Below, one piece after another: positions 17,915-25,786 of a DNA stretch of 36,754 bases. The first letter of the stretch is position 1. Every line of letters begins with the position of its first letter. The notes beneath the pieces are model-generated. The model worked only from the letters and a program-made list of their open reading frames with translations, was not told the origin of the DNA and did not search any database. A program made the translations under genes and the position numbers. Source of the stretch: CAYMAZ01 sp964428185 (GTDB lineage: Bacteria; Bacteroidota; Bacteroidia; Bacteroidales; DTU049); contig CAYRXH010000016.1 of NCBI GenBank assembly GCA_964428185.1, forward strand, positions 1-36,754, written 5' to 3'.

Positions 17915-17922
17915 TATTTTTG
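17915..17922 (+). promoter_or_regulatory. -7 element for the histidine kinase gene
   Basis: TATTTTTG (TAnnTTTG), 9 nt before ATG 17932, implying a nearly leaderless mRNA. No -33 match was seen. Confidence 0.5.
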
Positions 17923-17931
17923 TAAACGAAA

Positions 17932-20022
17932 ATGCCTTTTGTTTTGAAAAAAACCTTGTTGTTCTTTTTTATTATTGCTGCTTTTTCTGTATGTTCAGTG
18001 TATTCTTCACCTTCTGATACTCTTGAAACATTGCTGCACAGTGATCTGGCTAATCAGGAAAAGATCAGTGTTTATAATGAACTTGCCCGTGAATTTCTGA
18101 TGACGGATGCGGATCAGGCGATCATTTTTGCAAAAAAAGCATTTTTCTTATCTGAAGAAACAGGCGATATTTCAGGCAAGGCAGGTGCCCTTTCAATAAT
18201 CGGCGAAGCATATTCCATGACCGGAAAATTTGAACAGGCAATTGATTTTTTTCGTGCTGCACAGATCCAATATAAATTGCTCAACAATAACAAAGGCATT
18301 GGAAACTCTTTTAACAGCATTGCCAGAATTAGAAACTGGCAGGGAAAATTTGACGAGGCTATTCACTATTCATTCATGGCAATTCGATATTTTCAGGCTG
18401 AGCAGTTCACGTATGGCATTGCCAAAGCATACAATACCATAGGAATTTCTTACGATCAAAACAGTCAGCTTGATAAAGCCAAGCAATATTACTATCGTTC
18501 ATTTAATCTGTTTTTTTCAATCAACGACAGCCTTGGGATGGCCAATGCCATGAATAATCTTGCAATAGTTTACGGGAAAGAAGGAAATCTGGATCAGAGT
18601 TTGAGTTTTTTTAACAAATCACTATCAATAAACAGAAGTCTGAACAATCAGCGCCTGTTGACACCAATTCTCAACAATATAGGTATCATTCATAAAACCA
18701 GAGGTCAATACAGTGAAGCTGAGAAATGCTTTCTTGAATCAATGGACATCAATCTGGCAAATAATAACAACAGGGGATTACTTTTTTCTTATGTGAATAT
18801 CTCTGATCTCTATCTTGATTTGAACAAACTTACATTGGCAGAAAAATATATAATACTGGCCACTGATTTGGCACTGAAGCTGGATGCAAAAGCTGAACTT
18901 TCAAACTGCTATGAGATATATAGCGGAATTATGGAAAAGAAAGGGAATTATCCAAAAGCACTTGAATACTATAAAAATCATAAAGAAATCAGTGATGAAC
19001 TGAAAAATGAATCCATCAGATCAAATATTCAACAAACTGAAGAACGCTTTGAACTGGATTTAAAACAGAACCAACTTGAGATTCAGCAAAAAGACAACGA
19101 AATATTAAAGCTGCAACTTGATAAATCCACCTGGTTTAAAAACTTTATTCTTGGTATTCTAGTACCTGTGTTTGCATTGCTGATAATGTTTGTTTTTCAA
19201 TACCGTTCCAAGAAAAAATCGACAGAATATCTGGCAAAACTTAATGAAGAACTCTATGATGCAAACCAAAAACTTCTGGACTCAGAATCAAAGTTAAAGG
19301 AATTGAATTTCACTAAGGACAAGTTTTTTTCAATCATCTCCCACGATCTTCGTAATCCTTTTGCATCCCTTGCAAGTTTTGTTAGAATCATGACCCGTGA
19401 CTATAACAAAATGAGTCGCAAGGAAGTTTTGGAACTGCTTGAAGACATGAAAAAAACAACTGAAAAAACACAAACACTTCTTGAAAATCTTCTCCTTTGG
19501 GCAAAAACTCAGACAGGGCGAATTCATTTCAATGCTGAATCCTTTAATTTTTATGAAATAATTTCTGAGACCATTCAGTTATTTCAACCTATAATCAGTG
19601 AAAAACAGATTTCAGTACGGCTTTTTGTTCCTGACAATTTGGAGATTATTGCAGATTACAACATGTTTAAAACAATATTCAGGAATCTTATTTCCAATGC
19701 CATTAAGTTTTCTGACTCAAAAGGAGTCATCACGATTTCTTTCGAGGAACTTGGGGAAGATATTGTTTTTCATGTTGAAGACACCGGAATAGGAATGAGT
19801 GAAACAGAATTGGAACTGCTTTTTACTCCTGGCAGTAATATTATAAAACGCGGAACTGCCGATGAGCATGGATCCGGAATTGGACTCTTTATCTGCCGTG
19901 AATTTATTGAAAAGCACCAGGGGACACTCCGGGTTGACAGCAAAAAAGATATGGGAACAAAATTCAGTATTTACATTCCTAAAAAAAACTCAATTCCTAA
20001 TGCTCGGTTTGAGCTGTTTTGA
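17932..20022 (+). CDS. TPR-sensor histidine kinase
   Basis: 696 residues: signal/first membrane segment (about 5-22), an exported TPR sensor region (about 40-360, with repeats such as AFNSIARIRNWQGKFDEAI-like and NNLAIVYGKEGNLDQSL), a coiled coil, one transmembrane helix (about 405-425), then the kinase core. The H-box FSIISHDLRNP carries phospho-acceptor His471. The ATPase domain shows the N-box NLISNAIKFS, the G1 box DTGIGMS and the G2 box HGSGIGL. It has no receiver or DNA-binding domain, and no response regulator is nearby, so its partner is elsewhere. The extracytoplasmic TPRs may bind a protein or peptide, which is inferred. Its 3' end overlaps the convergent small membrane-protein gene by 26 bases. 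Confidence 0.92.
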   Translation: MPFVLKKTLLFFFIIAAFSVCSVYSSPSDTLETLLHSDLANQEKISVYNELAREFLMTDADQAIIFAKKAFFLSEETGDISGKAGALSIIGEAYSMTGKFEQAIDFFRAAQIQYKLLNNNKGIGNSFNSIARIRNWQGKFDEAIHYSFMAIRYFQAEQFTYGIAKAYNTIGISYDQNSQLDKAKQYYYRSFNLFFSINDSLGMANAMNNLAIVYGKEGNLDQSLSFFNKSLSINRSLNNQRLLTPILNNIGIIHKTRGQYSEAEKCFLESMDINLANNNNRGLLFSYVNISDLYLDLNKLTLAEKYIILATDLALKLDAKAELSNCYEIYSGIMEKKGNYPKALEYYKNHKEISDELKNESIRSNIQQTEERFELDLKQNQLEIQQKDNEILKLQLDKSTWFKNFILGILVPVFALLIMFVFQYRSKKKSTEYLAKLNEELYDANQKLLDSESKLKELNFTKDKFFSIISHDLRNPFASLASFVRIMTRDYNKMSRKEVLELLEDMKKTTEKTQTLLENLLLWAKTQTGRIHFNAESFNFYEIISETIQLFQPIISEKQISVRLFVPDNLEIIADYNMFKTIFRNLISNAIKFSDSKGVITISFEELGEDIVFHVEDTGIGMSETELELLFTPGSNIIKRGTADEHGSGIGLFICREFIEKHQGTLRVDSKKDMGTKFSIYIPKKNSIPNARFELF

Positions 20023-20449
20023 TTTTTCCTGCTGTCATGCTTCCCAAATGCAATGCATAAAGAGCAATAAAAGCAAACCCAAAAATGATCTCAGGAATAA
20101 TAATTGTGAACGTCTGGAAAAAGGGATATTTGAAAAAGAAAAAAGATATTGCAGGCAAAAGAATCTGACTAGAAGAATAGTAAATAAAGCCTCTTCTTTT
20201 TCTTTTCAACATAAGCAGAGCTCCAAAAATTGATGCACTGTATAAAACAATCTTTACAATTCCATAAGAAAAATGGGTATCAGTAATGTTGGTTACTACT
20301 GAGGTATAACCGGGGATTTTCATCACAAACTGAACCAGTCTGATATCAACAACAGAAAGTAATGCAATGAGCAGACCAAAGCCACTCCCTACAAACGTCA
20401 TGTAACATAAAACAGGGAGCAACCAGTGTCGCTTTTTCTCCTTGCCCAT
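19997..20449 (-). CDS. Small four-TM membrane protein of unknown function
   Basis: 150 residues beginning MGKEKKRHW. It has four predicted transmembrane helices, around LLPVLCYMTFVGSGFGLL, GIVKIVLYSASIFGALLML, QILLPAISFFFF and IIIPEIIFGFAFIALYAL, with positive residues at loops (KRKRRG). I do not recognise a named family. ATG 20449 is preferred to the upstream in-frame start at 20497, which would add an unlikely hydrophobic lead. It converges on the histidine kinase with a 26-base overlap. The hydrophobic pattern makes it believable as a real gene; role unknown. Confidence 0.65.
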   Translation of the reverse strand: MGKEKKRHWLLPVLCYMTFVGSGFGLLIALLSVVDIRLVQFVMKIPGYTSVVTNITDTHFSYGIVKIVLYSASIFGALLMLKRKRRGFIYYSSSQILLPAISFFFFKYPFFQTFTIIIPEIIFGFAFIALYALHLGSMTAGKIKTAQTEH

Positions 20450-20498
20450 ATTATTTATTTTTTTCTGCAGTAAAATTAAACAAAAAAAAATAACCAAT

Positions 20499-20525
20499 AA
20501 AAAAAGCAGTGAGTCTCCTGCTTTT
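20499..20525 (-). terminator. Terminator downstream of the T9SS pseudogene
   Basis: AAAAGCAG and CTGCTTTT form a perfect 8-bp stem with an 8-base loop, followed on the minus strand by a T-run. It lies 20 bases past the ancestral stop of the pseudogene and before the small membrane-protein gene. Confidence 0.65.
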
Positions 20526-20545
20526 CATTTGCACATATTATGGGA

Positions 20546-21581
20546 TTAGAGTATCAGTTTTAAAGAATGAACCGGAGAAGCAGAATCAATAATTCTTAAA
20601 ATATATAACCCACTAGGAGCACTGTTCAGATTGCCAAATTCAAGAGTATTGAAGCCCCTGCCCACAGCAAACGGTCTTGAATTAATGATTTTATACCTGA
20701 GATATCATGAACAAACACTGAAATTTCTACATTCAGTGAAGCTTCGTAGTTTACAAAAACCTCAGGTCTTTCTTGATAAACATAGATATTTGTGTTCCGT
20801 TCTGATTCATTTTTTATCATAATCGGATTGGAACAATCAGTGGTGACGTCATAATCAGTCTGGCGAAGCTTGTAATATGTATAATTGTTGTTCAAAGCAT
20901 TTTCGTCAGTAAACGAATAGTATAATGCCACATTACTGTTTACAGCACCGCCGACATTTCCAACACTATAAAAATTGTATCCGTCATCTGAACGCTCAAC
21001 TGAAAAATAGTTGTTATTGGTTTCAGAATAGGTTATCCATTCTATCTGATCTTGATTATTATCAGAATATCCGCTGAAACTTACAAGCGTAGCAGGCATA
21101 AAATTACCCATGGTGACATTCTTTACCAGAATTTCCCTATTTTTAATTGCACAGAAACCATTTGTATTAATCTCTCCCACAAACCTGAAAACCACATAAT
21201 CTTTAAGTTGAAGATCAAGTGACCCTGAGATATAACGCACATTACTTGCTGCATTTCCATGCAGTATAGTATCAGTGTGCCAGTCATTTTAGCCCAACTT
21301 TATCTGAAAACTCAATTTATCGTTATATGACATATTTCTCTTCTGGTTGATTCTGATTGTATAATTTGCTGTAATTGTTCCTATATCTGGCGGTGCAAGA
21401 ATTGGAGTGCACAAAGTGCATGTTCCAGAATTTACAGTCCATTGATCTGAGTTCACAGAACCGCATGTAACATGATAGCTAGTGGGATCACTGAAATCCA
21501 GCATTACTGTGAAGTCTGAGTCTGTATGTATGCTGAGTAACACAGAAAAAAAGCAATCAAAAATAAATATCTTGCTCTCAT
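20546..21581 (-). pseudogene. T9SS type A cargo protein, broken by three lesions
   Basis: Read from ATG 21581 on the minus strand, a signal peptide (MRARYLFLIAFF) is followed by a T7 run (complement of 21546-21552). The frame then hits a stop, but one extra T would join it to the next open stretch. That stretch (about SIHTDSDF to FQIKLG) ends in an in-frame TAA at 21289-21291, and the same frame continues directly into NDWHTDTILHG and a long segment down to about 20690. There a run of four A (complement of 20689-20692) lacks one base. Adding it restores KIINSRPFAVG...APSGLYILRI and a stop at 20546-20548, a typical type A tail. The middle carries the tail-proximal domain common in these cargo proteins (NNYFSVERSDDGYNF, YTYYKLRQTDYD). 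Reconstructed length is about 344 residues. The surrounding genes are intact. Confidence 0.85.
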
Positions 21582-21714
21582 TGTGTTGTTGTGTTAATTT
21601 GGCCTGATACTAAATTACATGTTTTTATTTATACTAATTCTGCTTTTTTTGTTAAATACTTGTTAATATATTTCTTTTTTTTTACCCTTTTTAATCTTTT
21701 GGACAAAATTTTCA

Positions 21715-21722
21715 TATCTTTG
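21715..21722 (+). promoter_or_regulatory. -7 element for the PsbP-like/SprB-PKD gene pair
   Basis: TATCTTTG (TAnnTTTG), 24 nt before ATG 21747. It lies inside the longer open frame from 21591 and supports the 21747 start. A TTTG at 21698-21701 is too close (13 bases) to be a standard -33. Confidence 0.5.
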
Positions 21723-21746
21723 TATATTATTAAATTTATTTTCATC

Positions 21747-22280
21747 ATGAAGCTACTTTATTATCAAGCGTTTTTTTTTGGAATTTCATTCATGTTGTCA
21801 TTTTATCTATCTGCACAGTCAGATACATTGAATGTCAAAAGCATATCCCCAAAAAGAGTATATATTCCCGATTCGAGTGTTTCATTTATCCCTCCGTTGT
21901 ATTTTCAGAAAATTGATCAGGAAGGTGCTTTGGCTTTTATTCATCCGGGTGCCTTTGCATCAGTTCAGATGAAGGTGCTGGAGGGGATTCCATACACTAG
22001 AATATCTGAATCTGTCACTCAGGAAATACTGGATCCACAGGGTGTCAAAGTTCTGGTTAGAGAAGATATGACAACCTATGCAGGACAAAACGGAGTGATG
22101 TTTCTTCTTTCATACACCATTGAAAATCCAGAAAACAATATACCAATTAATTTTGAACGACTGATGCTGCTAACCGGAACCTATCATAAAACCATCTGGT
22201 TAGATGCCAATTATCCGGTTCAGGCCAGGTCATTATTATATCTTGTTTTGCGAGATTCTCTTTTATCGATAGAATTTTAA
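21747..22280 (+). CDS. Small secreted protein, possibly PsbP/Mog1-like
   Basis: 177 residues with a clear signal peptide (MKLLYYQAFFFG..., cleavage near LSAQ at about 24). The mature part has the order VYIPDSSVSFIPPLYF, a GASV-like AFASVQMKVLEGIPY segment, VTQEILDPQGVKVL, a YAGQNGVMFLLSYT strand and TYHKTIWLDANYP. This resembles the PsbP/Mog1-like alpha-beta proteins seen as uncharacterised exported proteins in Bacteroidota, an assignment from pattern only. It starts with its own -7 box and is followed after 12 bases by the 938-residue surface protein, so the two are likely one operon. Function unknown. Confidence 0.7.
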   Translation: MKLLYYQAFFFGISFMLSFYLSAQSDTLNVKSISPKRVYIPDSSVSFIPPLYFQKIDQEGALAFIHPGAFASVQMKVLEGIPYTRISESVTQEILDPQGVKVLVREDMTTYAGQNGVMFLLSYTIENPENNIPINFERLMLLTGTYHKTIWLDANYPVQARSLLYLVLRDSLLSIEF

Positions 22281-22292
22281 CCTATAATTAAA

Positions 22293-25109
22293 ATGAAACT
22301 TCGGCTTTTAACTTTCATTGCAAGTTTTTTGATATTCTTCGGGGCTACAATCAGGCTGTATTCCCAGACAACCATTCTACAGCATGATATTGACTGGTCA
22401 ACACAAGATCAGAACATGTGGGGTCCAAACGGAAGTCCTTTTACTCTTGATATGGATATCAATCTTTTCAGTTATGGTTTCGATACAGCCATGTCATTTG
22501 GCTCAATAACCAGTTTTTTGGGAGGACAGTTTGGTGCCATGTTTGACCTAAACACATGGTTTCAGATCGGCTCCGACTTTACTATTTCAGGATTTACAAC
22601 TGGCTCAGTGGATGTGGATTATCCTGTTTCTGTATATCTTGAAATTCCAAATGATAACACTTTTTGTCCAGGTGAAGAAGTTACAATAAATTCATCCTAT
22701 GAGGTTAGACAGGGATGGGATTTATCAACTCATTTTCCCACAGCCGGAATTATTGAACTGACAATGGATTTTGGTTTCGATCTTGATCTTGATGCGACTG
22801 TTTGTATATTTTCATGTACCACATTTCCTATCGTAGATGTTGATGTTCCTTATGACACAATAACAATCATCGGACTAAATAGTCAAACCGGAGTCTTTAC
22901 ATACCCCTGCTATGATCCAACAAATTTCCCACCATTTGCCTTTTGCAATGACACTATAATTCCAATAGTTTTTGATAATCTGCTTGGTATTGGACTCAGC
23001 GGCTCTATCACACTTCCATATATTGAAACGACAGATTATATTGACAGCACAACAGACCCCTGTCATCAGAATTTATATGCCAACGGTGACAGCACTTGGG
23101 TAGAACTTGAGCTTGATGTTGTGCAGTTCCTATCAGCCATTGCAGGGCTCATTCCACCGCCTCAGGGTCCAGCCATTCAGCAATTCTTGCAAAACCTTTC
23201 CGGAACTATTGATATGGGGGGTGGATTCACAATAAACTACAATCTTTTCTCAGCCTGGTTTGATATCAAAAGCACCATGCAACAGGATTTCACCTTTGAA
23301 CCGACTGTCTGGAATCATCTTACATTTCCTGTCCCTGTAGAGTTTTATGTCACAGATCCCAGTACTGGAAGTATTGTGAATAGCGGCAATGATGCAATGG
23401 TTGAATTTATGGCTTGTCATAACCTTACCTATAAATGGCCATGTCAGGGCATCAACTCAATGGATATCGGAGTCACTCATACTCTTACAAATGATTTTAC
23501 CAACCACACCTGGGATAGCCTTTCTTTCAGTTTTACAATTCAGGCCTTATATTTTGAGATCAATTTCCCGATTTTTTTGGCCTACAGCATACCTGAAATT
23601 CCTGAACTATGCCTGCCTGTTCTATCAAATGACTCTATCCCTGACACCAACTTACAATGTATGTCTAAGATTACAATGCCTGAGCATGTACCACTGGCTC
23701 CGGATATTCAAATTATTATTGGTCCGCTTATAGATCACACTTGGCCTCTCGGGTATATTCCCATCACATGGTTTGATCAGACATGGGAACTTGAGGGATT
23801 CCATGACACAATTTTTCCGCCATTTTCTATGAGTACTTCCTGCCCGGGTCTGGAAATTGTTTCTATGCAGAACACTGATGTTCTTTGCCATGGACAGCCA
23901 ACAGGCAGTGTCACAGTTGTCATTCAGAATGGAGAACCTCCATATACATACGAATGGAGTACAGGTTTTTCAGAAACAACAAATGCCACTACAAGCACAG
24001 CAGACAGTTTAAGTGCTGGTATTTATTCTATTACAATTACCGATTCATTCGGATGTTCGGTCACCGATTCTGTAGAAGTTCTCAATGCATATCCTCCCCT
24101 ATCCGTTGCTATTATTAAGGTTGACGTTGCCTGTGAAGGAGGAAGTGATGGGTCCATAACACTTTACGTATCAGGTGGACTTCCTCCATATACATATTCT
24201 TGGAGCCCTGGTGTAAGCAACAACCATGCTGCCGGTGGTCTCACGGCTGGATCTTATTCAATCACCATCACTGATGCAAATAATTGCGACACAAGCATTT
24301 TTGTGACTCTGACAGAGTTGCATCCCCTACCTCCGGTAAATTTTTATGGGCAACCAACTGAAGGCTGCGAACCACTTGAAGTTCAATTTTTTGAAACATC
24401 ACCTGATGAAGGTCAATCATACTTTTGGACTTTTGGAAATGCACTGGGATACAGCAATGCCAAAGAACCTACTTTTGTATTTAATCATAACGGAATTTTT
24501 AATGTCCTGCTTACTGTGGTCTCTGTTTATGGTTGTGAAAACAGTCTTTTGGTACCCGGGTACATTCTTGTCCATGAAAAACCCAATGCCCAGTTTTTTG
24601 CTACACCCAAATATCCGGAAATCATTGACCCAACTGTGTACTTTTTTAATCAATCTTCTTCTACTTACTTAAGCAACTGGTATTTCGGAGACGGAACCTC
24701 TTCAAATGAAACCAGTCCATATCACACTTTCCCTGATACAGGTCAGTATCTGATCACATTGATTGTAGAAACTGAACACGGGTGTTCAGACACAGCCTAC
24801 AGTGATATTTTTGTTCAAGATATATATACAATCTACTTCCCCAATGCCTTTTGTCCCGCCGGTGACGACGGCAGTCCCAATCAGTACTTTAAACCTGTGG
24901 GATACAACATCATGACGGAAGATTATCATTTGATGATTTTTGACCGCTGGGGACAACTCATTTTTGAAACCAAAACACTTGATGAAGGATGGGACGGAAC
25001 ATTTATGGGTAATCCCTGTAAACCTGACTCATATATTTATTCAATCAAATACAAAGATTTTACAGGAGGTCGTCATCATAAGATCGGCTCAGTTATTCTG
25101 ATCAGATAA
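22293..25109 (+). CDS. Large surface protein: SprB repeats, PKD domains and type B (CHU_C) T9SS tail
   Basis: 938 residues. Signal peptide to about 24, then a beta-rich N-terminal region of about 500 residues that I do not recognise. Two SprB-type repeats follow (about 525-675), each with DVxC, G.PPYTYxWS and LxAGxYSITITDxxxC signatures. Then come two PKD domains (about 680-845, with SYFWTFGN and SNWYFGDGTSS) and a gliding-motility-associated C-terminal domain (about 845-938, IYFPNAFCP, MIFDRWGQLIFET, WDGTFMGNPC). CHU_C tails direct T9SS export by the type B route, used by SprB-like adhesins. Surface adhesion is a reasonable inference. It is co-transcribed with the small secreted protein upstream and ends at a terminator shared with the tRNA. 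Confidence 0.87.
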   Translation: MKLRLLTFIASFLIFFGATIRLYSQTTILQHDIDWSTQDQNMWGPNGSPFTLDMDINLFSYGFDTAMSFGSITSFLGGQFGAMFDLNTWFQIGSDFTISGFTTGSVDVDYPVSVYLEIPNDNTFCPGEEVTINSSYEVRQGWDLSTHFPTAGIIELTMDFGFDLDLDATVCIFSCTTFPIVDVDVPYDTITIIGLNSQTGVFTYPCYDPTNFPPFAFCNDTIIPIVFDNLLGIGLSGSITLPYIETTDYIDSTTDPCHQNLYANGDSTWVELELDVVQFLSAIAGLIPPPQGPAIQQFLQNLSGTIDMGGGFTINYNLFSAWFDIKSTMQQDFTFEPTVWNHLTFPVPVEFYVTDPSTGSIVNSGNDAMVEFMACHNLTYKWPCQGINSMDIGVTHTLTNDFTNHTWDSLSFSFTIQALYFEINFPIFLAYSIPEIPELCLPVLSNDSIPDTNLQCMSKITMPEHVPLAPDIQIIIGPLIDHTWPLGYIPITWFDQTWELEGFHDTIFPPFSMSTSCPGLEIVSMQNTDVLCHGQPTGSVTVVIQNGEPPYTYEWSTGFSETTNATTSTADSLSAGIYSITITDSFGCSVTDSVEVLNAYPPLSVAIIKVDVACEGGSDGSITLYVSGGLPPYTYSWSPGVSNNHAAGGLTAGSYSITITDANNCDTSIFVTLTELHPLPPVNFYGQPTEGCEPLEVQFFETSPDEGQSYFWTFGNALGYSNAKEPTFVFNHNGIFNVLLTVVSVYGCENSLLVPGYILVHEKPNAQFFATPKYPEIIDPTVYFFNQSSSTYLSNWYFGDGTSSNETSPYHTFPDTGQYLITLIVETEHGCSDTAYSDIFVQDIYTIYFPNAFCPAGDDGSPNQYFKPVGYNIMTEDYHLMIFDRWGQLIFETKTLDEGWDGTFMGNPCKPDSYIYSIKYKDFTGGRHHKIGSVILIR

Positions 25110-25119
25110 CAGGAACAAA

Positions 25120-25143
25120 AAAAACCGGTATTTACCGGTTTTT
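25120..25143. terminator. Bidirectional terminator between the surface-protein gene and tRNA
   Basis: AAAAACCGGT/ACCGGTTTTT, a perfect 10-bp stem with an ATTT loop, flanked by A- and T-runs so it can act on both strands. It begins directly after the tRNA 3' end on the minus strand. Confidence 0.88.
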
Positions 25144-25144
25144 G

Positions 25145-25218
25145 TGGGCCCACCTGGACTTGAACCAGGGACCTACTGATTATGAGTCAGTTGCTCTAAC
25201 CGACTGAGCTATAGGCCC
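25145..25218 (-). tRNA. tRNA with CAU anticodon, probably tRNA-Ile2 (lysidine type)
   Basis: A 74-nt cloverleaf on the minus strand: acceptor GGGCCTA/TGGGCCC (one T-G pair), D arm GCTC/GAGC, anticodon stem ACTGA/TCAGT with loop CTCATAA (anticodon CAT), T arm CCTGG/CCAGG with TTCAAGT, and discriminator A. CCA is not encoded. CAT anticodons serve initiator Met, elongator Met or Ile2. The fully paired acceptor top excludes the initiator. The C4-G69 and C5-G68 pairs are the ones E. coli TilS uses to choose tRNA-Ile2, so AUA-reading Ile2 is favoured; elongator Met remains possible. Confidence 0.93.
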
Positions 25219-25243
25219 TTTGTTGAGTGTTTCAACAGTCTTG

Positions 25244-25251
25244 CAAAGTTA
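25244..25251 (-). promoter_or_regulatory. -7 element for the tRNA
   Basis: The minus strand reads TAACTTTG (TAnnTTTG), 25 nt before the tRNA 5' end. With the terminator at 25120-25143 this makes a self-contained single-tRNA unit. Confidence 0.5.
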
Positions 25252-25271
25252 AAACAATTTTTTTGATTTTA

Positions 25272-25634
25272 TCACTTTTCTGTTCTAATTGCTACAATAT
25301 GGATGGTAACACCCAGCAAGATAACAATCAGAAGAATTCGTATCCAGAATACGCCAGTTACAAGAAAAAAAGAAAGCCAGATTCCTGTCCATAATAAAAT
25401 AATACTGAATATTTTCACTTTTGCGGAAACTCCTTTTTTTTCAATCCACCCGGCAATATACCTCCCGTAAACTTTATTTGAAATCAGCCATTGGTAGGTT
25501 TTTTCTGAAGATTTTAAAAAACAGGCTGCTGCCAGAATCAAAAAGGGGGTTGTGGGTAACAGCGGGATAAAAATCCCTATTGTAGCCAAGACAACACACA
25601 GAACACCACACACAAACAGAATCTTTATCTTCAT
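25272..25634 (-). CDS. DUF454 (YbaN-like) inner membrane protein
   Basis: 120 residues of the YbaN/DUF454 family. It opens with a hydrophobic helix ending in the signature GIFIPLLPTTPFLILAAACF (Leu-Pro-Thr-Thr-Pro core). A CFLKSSEKTYQWL segment with NKVYGRYI, typical of the family, comes next, and then two close transmembrane helices (SIILLWTGIWLSFFLV and IRILLIVILLGVTIHI). Function is not established. ATG 25634 is used; a TTG at 25643 is in frame but overlaps the promoter box. The -7 element sits six bases upstream, so the mRNA is likely leaderless. Confidence 0.88.
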   Translation of the reverse strand: MKIKILFVCGVLCVVLATIGIFIPLLPTTPFLILAAACFLKSSEKTYQWLISNKVYGRYIAGWIEKKGVSAKVKIFSIILLWTGIWLSFFLVTGVFWIRILLIVILLGVTIHIVAIRTEK

Positions 25635-25640
25635 GGACCG

Positions 25641-25648
25641 CAAAATTA
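25641..25648 (-). promoter_or_regulatory. -7 element for the DUF454 gene
   Basis: The minus strand reads TAATTTTG (TAnnTTTG), only six bases before ATG 25634. Transcription would start at or next to the start codon. Confidence 0.45.
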
Positions 25649-25752
25649 CTATTTTGGTCTGTAAATTCAGCAGTAAGCTCCATTGACAAAACTAGTATGA
25701 AGAAAATGAGTTTATTCTCTGGGAAAAATATCGCTGTTCCGCTGAAAACAAT

Positions 25753-25760
25753 TAACTTTG
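25753..25760 (+). promoter_or_regulatory. -7 element for the gldFG operon
   Basis: TAACTTTG (TAnnTTTG). It ends two bases before ATG 25763 and 26 before ATG 25787, so a transcript started here can only use the latter. Confidence 0.5.
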
Positions 25761-25786
25761 TCATGATTTTTAAACCCTGCTACTCT

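Noticed and set aside
25697..25786. Longer gldF start
   Set aside because: The -7 box at 25753-25760 lies inside it, and family members begin at the M(Y/F)AIxxKE segment.
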